NCBI GenBank assembly: GCA_023441125.1
Contig: JAEZQV010000459.1
Span: 1-13,262 of the forward strand
Source: Bacillota bacterium
GTDB lineage: Bacteria > Bacillota_C > Negativicutes > Sporomusales > Sporomusaceae
Direction of reading: 5' to 3'
DNA: 13,262 nucleotides
The first letter of the stretch is position 1; each line of letters opens with the position of its first letter. Under the pieces are notes generated by a model. It had not been told where the DNA came from, ran no database searches, and saw only the letters and a program-made list of their open reading frames with translations. Both the position numbers and the translations under genes were made by a program. Positions 8,249 to 13,262 of this stretch are shown here, one piece after another.

Positions 8249-9532
8249 ATGACTTATGAACAAACGTTAGCGTACCTGGAGAATTTGAGTAAATTCGGTA
8301 TCAATCTGGGTATGGCCCGGATTGAACGGCTGCTTGAGCTTATGCAACATCCGGAACGCCGTTTCAAAACCGTGCATGTGACCGGTACGAACGGCAAAGG
8401 CTCAACAACCGCCATGGTGGCAGCCATTTTAACAGCCAGCGGCATAAAAACCGGCATGTATACCTCACCCCATCTTGTTGATTATCCTGAACGCATGATC
8501 GTAAATGGTCAGGAGATTACCAAAGAGGCCTTTGCTCAGGCCATTGAGTATACCAGCAAGTTTGTCGAGCAAATGCTGGCTGACGGCTTCGAACAACCGA
8601 CGGAATTTGAAGTGATTACTGCCGCCGCTTTCTATTATTTTGCTGCTGCCGGGGTCGAATATGCTGTAATTGAAGTGGGCTTAGGCGGACTATTGGATTC
8701 AACCAATGTAATCATTCCGGAAATATCGGTTATTACCAATGTTACCTTGGAGCACACGGATCGCTGCGGTCCCACCATTGCCGACATAGCTTACCATAAA
8801 GCCGGTATAATCAAAGCTGGCGTGCCGGTTGTGACGGCTGCCCAGGGTGAGGCGCTGGCTATCATCAAGCAAACGGCTGCCAGCAAAGGTTCCCGGTTCT
8901 ATGCCAAGGATGAGCATTTTTCCAGCCAGTTTAAAGGTCTTGTGAATGGCAAGCAGCAAATTGCCGTGCAGGCTGGTACCTTCGGCCAGGTAGAAGCAGC
9001 GCTGAATCTCATCGGTTTTCATCAGTTGGAAAATAGTGCAGTCGCCGTAACTACCGCCCTGGTTCTCGGCAGCAAAGATTCCCGGATAACTAAGGAGTCA
9101 ATTCAACAAGCGCTGGCGGAGGTACGCTGGCCGGGCCGTTTTGAAATAGTCCCGGGCCAGCCGGTTATTATTATTGACGGCGCCCATAACCCGGATGGTG
9201 CCCGGGTTCTCCGCCAAAACCTCGATCAGGTATTTGCCGGCCAAGACATTACTTTCGCCTTGGGAATTTTGCGCGACAAAGATGTGTCAGGCATTATCCG
9301 CGAACTTATCCGCGCGTCGGATACGGTAGTTACTGTTCAGCCCTTATCCTACCGGGCCGCGACGCCGGAGGAAATCGCCCGGGAAATACAGGCGCGTCAT
9401 GTGGAAGCTGCTGCTTCAATTGAGAGCGGTATTGAACGGGCTAAGGCGCTGGCCGGGGCCGACGGTGTCGTCTGTGTGGCCGGATCTTTATATTTAATTG
9501 GCGAAGCCCGGCAGATTATCCTGAATAAGTAG
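8249..9532 (+). CDS. folC: Bifunctional folylpolyglutamate synthase / dihydrofolate synthase
   Basis: This is a Mur-ligase-family ATP-dependent enzyme that adds glutamate to dihydropteroate and/or folates, keeping C1 carriers in the cell. It has 427 aa, normal length. Motifs: P-loop VTGTNGKGSTT (44-54), TSPHLVDYPERM (72-83), EVGLGGLLDSTNV (142-154), VTLEHTD (165-171) followed by AYHKAGIIK (181-189), and the C-terminal-domain IDGAHNPDGARVL. I chose ATG 8249, with ACGGAGGT 8 nt upstream; the GTG at 8240 lies inside that ribosome site and would add MQY. Two positions depart from the usual family text: E for D before the conserved His, and H for the E normally preceding KAGIIK. Activity is still likely. 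It lies 22 nt after valS, under T-box control, a pairing common in Firmicutes. Folate polyglutamylation also matters for acetogenic C1 metabolism. Confidence 0.95.
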   Translation: MTYEQTLAYLENLSKFGINLGMARIERLLELMQHPERRFKTVHVTGTNGKGSTTAMVAAILTASGIKTGMYTSPHLVDYPERMIVNGQEITKEAFAQAIEYTSKFVEQMLADGFEQPTEFEVITAAAFYYFAAAGVEYAVIEVGLGGLLDSTNVIIPEISVITNVTLEHTDRCGPTIADIAYHKAGIIKAGVPVVTAAQGEALAIIKQTAASKGSRFYAKDEHFSSQFKGLVNGKQQIAVQAGTFGQVEAALNLIGFHQLENSAVAVTTALVLGSKDSRITKESIQQALAEVRWPGRFEIVPGQPVIIIDGAHNPDGARVLRQNLDQVFAGQDITFALGILRDKDVSGIIRELIRASDTVVTVQPLSYRAATPEEIAREIQARHVEAAASIESGIERAKALAGADGVVCVAGSLYLIGEARQIILNK

Positions 9533-9561
9533 ACAAAACAACCATAATTGTATATAATAAA

Positions 9562-9604
9562 TACTGGCGCTTGGGGTATAATGCAAGCGCCAGTAATATT
9601 TTTG
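9562..9604 (+). terminator. Rho-independent terminator of valS-folC
   Basis: A 12-bp perfect stem (9562-9573 with 9584-9595; TACTGGCGCTTG), a 10-nt loop and then ATATTTTTGTTTTTTT. It lies 30 bp after the folC stop. The loop contains TATAAT, without a -35 hexamer at the proper spacing. Confidence 0.93.
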
Positions 9605-9694
9605 TTTTTTTCTGAATGCCTGTCATTAAAACGTAATATTTCAATACACTATCAATAACCGCAACCAGTAAAATTTTAAACCGTAGGTGAAACC

Positions 9695-10933
9695 GTGCAT
9701 ATTGCATATTCGTTTAACAGCCAGACCCAGTACCGACTTGACTATCTAACCGAGCACTGCATTTTAGCGGTGGCCTTTTTTTTACCGCTTTCATTGGATG
9801 CTGCAACATTTTTTCTGGGAATAGGGACTCTACTATGGGCCGGCAAAATGGTTATGGCCAAAAAACTCCTGTTTAAACGTACCCCGTTTGATGAAATTAT
9901 CGCACTTTTGGTTATCTTGTCGGCGGCATCCATTACCGGCTCGCCTGACAGGGATTTTAGCTTTTACAATTACTATCATTTAATGGGCCGCTACATATTG
10001 ACGTACTACCTGGTAATTAATAATTTGTCGTCGTTCTCTCAGGTGCGGCGTTTAGTCTGGTCTATCCTGGCTTCAGCCGTATTTGTGACTTTATATGGCT
10101 TTTACCAGTATATTCATGGGGTGGATATATCCGCTTTTCAATGGGTTGACGGCGAACAGTTCCCCGAGCTTAAAGTTCGGGTGTTTTCCACTTTGAAAAA
10201 TCCTAATTTGCTGGCCGGATTTTTGGTAGTGGTAATGTCGCTGGCGGTTGGCCTTGGCCTATATGCCGAAACCATGCAAGGCAAGCTGCTGTCTTTGGCG
10301 CTGGTGGCCGTGCTGGGAACGTGCCTGGTACTTACCTATTGCCGGGGAGCATGGCTCAGCATTGTCGCCGTTATGGCGCTGTGCGCGCGTTTGTATAACC
10401 GCAAGGTATTGTGGTTCTTGCTACTAATTCCGTTAGTGGTGCTGTTTTGTCAGGATGCGGTGATGGAACGGCTGGTATCCATCGTTAATCCGACCGATAC
10501 TTCCTCGACACTGCGGCTGGCGTTATGGGAAAGCACAATCGCCATGATCATGGATAAGCCTTTGCTGGGAATAGGCTGGGGAGCATACTGGCTGGTATAT
10601 CCGGATTATGATTTTTTCCTGAACAATCCTGCCGCCACCATCGTACATGCTCACAATATGTATCTGCATATTGCCGCTGAAATCGGCATTCCCGGCCTGC
10701 TGGTTTTTTTATGTATTATTTATGGACATACCAGGAAGGCTATGGATGTATTGGGGCGGACGAAAAATCGCCGGGTGGCCGGGGTTATGCTCGGTATTGT
10801 GGCGGCCATTCTGGGCTTGGCGGTCAGCGGGCTCACCGATTATATTATGTTCAATGTGCAAATGTCCATGCTGTTCTGGCTTCTGAATGCGATCGTTATT
10901 GTTGTATGGCAGATCAATCACAATTATAACTAA
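9695..10933 (+). CDS. O-antigen ligase/polymerase (WaaL/Wzy-type) membrane protein
   Basis: This is a polytopic inner-membrane glycosyltransferase of the O-antigen ligase family, which joins or polymerises undecaprenyl-linked polysaccharide in the periplasm. At 412 aa it shows about 10-12 hydrophobic helices. Recognisable family features: RVFSTLKNPNLLAGFL (about 165-180), a TYCRGAWLS segment typical of the Wzy_C region, a large extracytoplasmic loop beginning about KPLLGIGWGAYW, and the HAHNMYLHIAAEIGIPG block with the conserved His after that loop. The start is GTG with AGGTGA about 5-7 nt upstream. It stands alone between two terminators, so it is probably monocistronic. No nearby sugar transferases help to define the substrate, so ligase and polymerase cannot be told apart. 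Presence of such a gene implies a diderm envelope or another exported polysaccharide or glycoprotein system. Confidence 0.85.
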   Translation: MHIAYSFNSQTQYRLDYLTEHCILAVAFFLPLSLDAATFFLGIGTLLWAGKMVMAKKLLFKRTPFDEIIALLVILSAASITGSPDRDFSFYNYYHLMGRYILTYYLVINNLSSFSQVRRLVWSILASAVFVTLYGFYQYIHGVDISAFQWVDGEQFPELKVRVFSTLKNPNLLAGFLVVVMSLAVGLGLYAETMQGKLLSLALVAVLGTCLVLTYCRGAWLSIVAVMALCARLYNRKVLWFLLLIPLVVLFCQDAVMERLVSIVNPTDTSSTLRLALWESTIAMIMDKPLLGIGWGAYWLVYPDYDFFLNNPAATIVHAHNMYLHIAAEIGIPGLLVFLCIIYGHTRKAMDVLGRTKNRRVAGVMLGIVAAILGLAVSGLTDYIMFNVQMSMLFWLLNAIVIVVWQINHNYN

Positions 10934-10942
10934 TTATGTAAT

Positions 10943-10987
10943 AAGCCTGCGTATGGTTGCCAGCCCTGGTGGTATACGCAGGCTTTT
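10943..10987 (+). terminator. Rho-independent terminator of the O-antigen ligase gene
   Basis: A 12-bp perfect stem AAGCCTGCGTAT/ATACGCAGGCTT (10943-10954 with 10974-10985) carries an inner CCAG-CC-CTGG hairpin in its 19-nt loop and ends in TTTTCT, just after the TAA. Confidence 0.88.
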
Positions 10988-11030
10988 CTAAAGCAAAAAC
11001 GAGAGTTTCCGGATGTTATGTAATTTTTGG

Positions 11031-11147
11031 TAAAATCTTAAATTTATTTACAATTAGCAAGCAGGATTTATGGCAAGTAACGCGAATATATCAGAAATAT
11101 TAGAGCATTCTTGCTTAAGATAAGGGGAGCGTCCCCTTTAATTTTTT
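11031..11147 (+). ncRNA. Possible small RNA or leader ending at hairpin 11122-11147
   Basis: Between the preceding terminator and the DRTGG gene, a TAAAAT (11031-11036) could act as a -10 box, though no good -35 was found. About 75 nt of non-coding sequence follow, and then a hairpin terminator. Inside, AGCAAG (11056-11061) can pair with CTTGCT (11110-11115), enclosing a GCAGGATTTATGGC...CGCGAATAT stretch. No ORF fits. This is a low-confidence call based on layout only. Confidence 0.3.
11122..11147 (+). terminator. Hairpin terminator upstream of the sensory hydrogenase operon
   Basis: Stem AAGGGGA/TCCCCTT (7 bp, 11122-11128 with 11132-11138) has a GCG loop and is followed by TAATTTTTTG. It is the second terminator after the O-antigen gene and lies only 11 bp before the putative Rex site. 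It therefore either insulates the operon or ends a separate short transcript. Confidence 0.65.
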
Positions 11148-11157
11148 GTATGTAATT

Positions 11158-11175
11158 TTGTGAAATTTCGCACAA
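11158..11175. promoter_or_regulatory. Putative Rex (NADH/NAD+-responsive) operator
   Basis: TTGTGAAATTTCGCACAA matches the 18-bp Rex consensus TTGTGA-N6-TCACAA with a single change (G for T at position 13). Rex represses hydrogenase and fermentation genes in many Firmicutes when NADH is low relative to NAD+. The site lies 30 bp before the first gene of the operon. The similar CRP/FNR palindrome (TGTGA-N6-TCACA) is a less likely alternative. Confidence 0.65.
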
Positions 11176-11186
11176 ACTTTTAATCT
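11158..11186 (+). promoter_or_regulatory. Candidate promoter of the DRTGG-HATPase-hydrogenase operon
   Basis: TTGTGA (11158-11163), a 17-bp spacer and TAATCT (11181-11186) form a weak promoter (4/6 and 3/6 matches). Its -35 box and most of its spacer are covered by the putative Rex site, so binding would block RNA polymerase. Confidence 0.4.
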
Positions 11187-11205
11187 GTTTGATGGAGGTG
11201 CCGCT

Positions 11206-11586
11206 TTGAAGCTGGTCTATATCAAAAGCCTGTTGGATGCCGAGGTACTCTCCGGAATTGAATGGCTTGATCGGGAAGTGAAAAGCGCGTGTGGTTCTGA
11301 TCTCATGAGCGATGTGCTGGCTTTTACGAGCGAGCAGGCACTTTTATTAACTGGTCTGACTAATATTCAGGTGATCCGTACTGCGGAAATGAGCGATCTG
11401 GCTGGCATCATGTTTGTGCGAGGTAAACGTCCCGGACCAGAGGTAATCGAAATGGCCAAAGATATGGGCATACCTCTGCTTTTAACCGGACGGCAGATGT
11501 ACGAAGCTTGTGGTATATTATACAAAGACGGGTTGGCGGGGTGCACGCCGAAGGGGGAAACTCTTTGCTGTCAGATCAAGGATTAA
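11206..11586 (+). CDS. DRTGG-domain protein of sensory hydrogenase cluster
   Basis: A 126-aa soluble protein that looks like a stand-alone DRTGG domain. This domain of unknown function is also found in phosphotransacetylase-like and CBS-domain proteins and is often annotated, misleadingly, as an HPr serine kinase. Residues typical of this small family are LDREVKSACGSDLMSDVLAF (about 21-40), LLLTGLTNIQVIRTAEM and a conserved MYEACGILY near the C-terminus. No signal peptide or membrane helix is seen. The start is TTG with TGGAGGTG 5 nt upstream. Its last 22 bases overlap the start of the HATPase gene, which implies translational coupling. In related genomes such genes sit beside HATPase and [FeFe]-hydrogenase-like genes. 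A ligand-binding or regulatory role is likely but unproven. Confidence 0.8.
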   Translation: MKLVYIKSLLDAEVLSGIEWLDREVKSACGSDLMSDVLAFTSEQALLLTGLTNIQVIRTAEMSDLAGIMFVRGKRPGPEVIEMAKDMGIPLLLTGRQMYEACGILYKDGLAGCTPKGETLCCQIKD

Positions 11587-11993
11587 CTCTGGAGTTTGTT
11601 TTGGAAGGCGCAAATTTTAACAGCGCAGGTGAAGCCTCAAGCAGAATTAAGCGTACGCTGCAGCAGCTCGGAGTACGCCCGGACATAATCCGGCGTATTG
11701 CCATAAGCACTTACGAAGCGGAAATGAATGTAATCATTCACGCCTACAGCGGCATTCTCAGAGCGGGAATTTATCCGGACCGAACTGAAATATGCGTCGA
11801 TGATAAGGGCCCGGGGATTCCTAACCTTGAACTTGCCATGCAGGAGGGGTATTCAACCGCGCCCGACCACATCCGTGAGATGGGGTTCGGAGCCGGTATG
11901 GGCTTGCCTAATATGGTGCGTTGTACTGATCAATTTGACATTAAGACCGAGGCTGGTGTTGGCACTAAACTTAGTATGACCATTTACCACTAG
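11565..11993 (+). CDS. Anti-sigma-factor-like HATPase (RsbW/SpoIIAB-type serine kinase fold)
   Basis: A 142-aa single-domain GHKL ATPase like the partner-switching kinases RsbW, RsbT and SpoIIAB. The Bergerat ATP site is complete: N-box YEAEMNVIIHAYSG (50-63; E51, N55), G1 box DDKGPGI (79-85) and the G2 lid GFGAGMGLPNM (107-117). There is no sensor, HisKA or membrane part, so it must act through protein partners. The start is TTG at 11565, 7 nt after AAGGGGG. An earlier in-frame GTG at 11508 would add residues encoded within the DRTGG gene that do not resemble the family. It overlaps the DRTGG gene by 22 bp and precedes the hydrogenase-like gene by 44 bp, so the three are one operon. Targets (a sigma factor, an STAS protein, or the neighbour itself) are not visible in the window. 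Confidence 0.88.
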   Translation: MLSDQGLTLEFVLEGANFNSAGEASSRIKRTLQQLGVRPDIIRRIAISTYEAEMNVIIHAYSGILRAGIYPDRTEICVDDKGPGIPNLELAMQEGYSTAPDHIREMGFGAGMGLPNMVRCTDQFDIKTEAGVGTKLSMTIYH

Positions 11994-12037
11994 CCCTAAA
12001 GTGTGATATAGACGTTATAGATTGAGTGGTGAAAGTG

Positions 12038-13262
12038 ATGGAAGAACGGTATCACTCGGTGCGACTTATACCGGAGCGCTGTCAGGGGTGCGTGAATTGT
12101 ACGAAACGGTGCCCGACTGAGGCAATCCGGATTCGGGGCGGCAAGGCGCAAATTACATCTTCACGCTGTATTGACTGCGGTGAATGTATCCGCCACTGTC
12201 CAGGGCATGCGAAAACGGCTGTAACCGATGAACTGGACGACCTGAAAAAATATAAACATAATATTGCATTACCGGCACCATCACTCTATGGACAGTTCAA
12301 TGTAGATATCCCGGTCCGGGCAATTTTATCGGGATTGCTGAAACTGGGATTTGACGAAGTATTTGAAGTAGCACACGGCGCGGAAATTGTTTCCTTGGCG
12401 ATAAGAGACTATCTTAAGCGCCCCAATATTGTGCGTCCGGCCATCTCTTCCGCCTGTCCCGCGGTTGTCAGGCTGATTCAGGTCAAGTTTCCCGAACTTA
12501 TTGATCATTTGGTACCTTTTGACGCTCCGGTTGAAGTGGCAGCCAGGCTGGCCAGAGCAGAAGCCGAGAACCTGTACGGTTTTGCCCCTGAGGAAATCGG
12601 TATCTGGTTTATTACACCCTGTCCGGCAAAAATGACTGCCGTCAACCAACCGCTGGGCACAGAAAAATCCAGTATTACCGGCGCCATTGCCATTAGCAAG
12701 ATTTTTCCTGACCTGTTTAGAGTGGTAACTGCCGATATACAGGATGCCCGCCGGCAGGCTTCCTGGGTAGGCGTTGGCTGGGCGGTACCGGGGGGAGAGA
12801 CCTCGGCCGTCGGTGTTTCCAATATCCTGGTGGTGCATGATATCCATCATGTCATAAATGTGCTGGAACAGGTTGCCTTGGGCAAACTGAAAGATGTCGA
12901 CTATATCGAAGTATTGGCCTGTGCCGGCGGCTGTATCGGCGGGGCGCTGACGGTTGAAAACCGTTATGTGGCTGAACATCGTATGAAACAGCGGATTGAA
13001 AAGAAAAAGATACTGGATCCCATGCTGGGCAGATTCCCGCGCACCGATTATTCCGAGTTCGAGCTGGGGGTAGCCGGACGGAAGGCCATTGAACCTAAAC
13101 CGGCATTACGGCTGGATGCGGACATTACTAAGGCCATGTCCAAAATTGAAATGATGGATGTCACTTTAAAGAATCTACCCGGCCTTGACTGCGGCTCGTG
13201 CGGTTCGCCCAATTGCAAGGCTTTGGCTGAAGACATTGCTCAGGGGCGGGCCAGTATGACCG
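12038..13262 (+). CDS. [FeFe]-hydrogenase-like sensory protein (HydS-type), 3'-truncated by window edge
   Basis: 408 residues are visible. Two N-terminal [4Fe-4S] motifs come first (C15/18/21/25 and C44/47/50/54). The H-cluster domain follows (about 75-320): L1 SSACPAVV (C140), L2 TPCPAK (C195) and L3 ACAGGCIGG (C295, C299). These supply all four cysteines that hold the H-cluster, but the proton-transfer Cys of active hydrogenases (TSCCP) is Ala139. After a linker comes a further Fe-S domain, DCGSCGSPNC (384-393), whose fourth Cys would lie beyond the window. This layout and the Cys-to-Ala change are those of putative sensory hydrogenases, which often continue into PAS or output domains. It probably senses H2 or redox state rather than turning over H2 rapidly. 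ATG 12038 is preceded by a weak GGTGA; the GTG three bases earlier is possible. Confidence 0.88.
   Translation, partial: MEERYHSVRLIPERCQGCVNCTKRCPTEAIRIRGGKAQITSSRCIDCGECIRHCPGHAKTAVTDELDDLKKYKHNIALPAPSLYGQFNVDIPVRAILSGLLKLGFDEVFEVAHGAEIVSLAIRDYLKRPNIVRPAISSACPAVVRLIQVKFPELIDHLVPFDAPVEVAARLARAEAENLYGFAPEEIGIWFITPCPAKMTAVNQPLGTEKSSITGAIAISKIFPDLFRVVTADIQDARRQASWVGVGWAVPGGETSAVGVSNILVVHDIHHVINVLEQVALGKLKDVDYIEVLACAGGCIGGALTVENRYVAEHRMKQRIEKKKILDPMLGRFPRTDYSEFELGVAGRKAIEPKPALRLDADITKAMSKIEMMDVTLKNLPGLDCGSCGSPNCKALAEDIAQGRASMT

Noticed and set aside
11508..11993. HATPase starting at GTG 11508
   Set aside because: The extra N-terminal residues come from the DRTGG gene's coding region and do not fit the family. 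TTG 11565 has a proper ribosome site.
12326..12979. 217-codon ORF on - strand
   Set aside because: It is antisense to the H-cluster domain of the hydrogenase-like gene, which has clear motifs in the + frame.
1..13262. CRISPR arrays, insertion sequences, tRNA or rRNA genes
   Set aside because: No regularly spaced repeats, transposase motifs, terminal inverted repeats, tRNA cloverleaf or rRNA sequence was seen.

Overview
The window looks like part of a chromosome of an anaerobic, diderm, endospore-former-related Firmicute, most likely in the Negativicutes (Sporomusa/Pelosinus-like). This is an inference. A Gram-positive-type T-box leader and AGGAGG ribosome sites sit beside an O-antigen ligase/polymerase-type gene, which implies an outer membrane with LPS. 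A selenocysteine formate dehydrogenase, a formate channel and an [FeFe]-hydrogenase-like sensory cluster point to acetogenic or fermentative formate/H2 metabolism.

Layout. (1) 1-407 (+): 3' end of a multi-cluster HycB/HydN-type ferredoxin, cut by the window edge, closed by a hairpin shared with the converging next gene. (2) 4261-488 (-): a formate unit, an FNT-family formate channel (fdhC) followed by fdhA. FdhA is a formate dehydrogenase with a NuoG-like N-terminus and one in-frame UGA read as selenocysteine, with a matching bSECIS hairpin just downstream. An uninformed reading splits it into two ORFs. (3) 4606-5250 (+): mobA, which makes the guanine-dinucleotide form of molybdopterin that FdhA needs, transcribed divergently from fdhC behind a near-consensus promoter. 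(4) 5247-9595 (+): a second consensus promoter, whose -35 box overlaps the mobA stop codon, drives a valine T-box leader, valS and folC, ending at a strong terminator. (5) 9695-10933 (+): a polytopic O-antigen ligase/polymerase, followed by its own terminator. (6) 11206-13262 (+): a three-gene operon encoding a DRTGG-domain protein, an RsbW/SpoIIAB-like HATPase, and an [FeFe]-hydrogenase-like protein that keeps the H-cluster cysteine ligands but has Ala in place of the proton-transfer Cys (sensory, HydS-like). The last gene runs off the window.

How the parts relate. FdhC moves formate, FdhA interconverts formate and CO2, and MobA supplies its cofactor. The ferredoxin may serve a related redox enzyme upstream. 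The sensory hydrogenase operon is preceded by an 18-bp near-perfect Rex-type operator (NADH/NAD+ sensing) lying over a candidate promoter, and by a small hairpin terminator that could end a short leader or small RNA. The most intriguing part is this last region: a possible redox/H2-sensing module that couples a catalytically modified H-cluster protein to a partner-switching kinase. Gene families were recognised from motifs by eye; no database search was possible.
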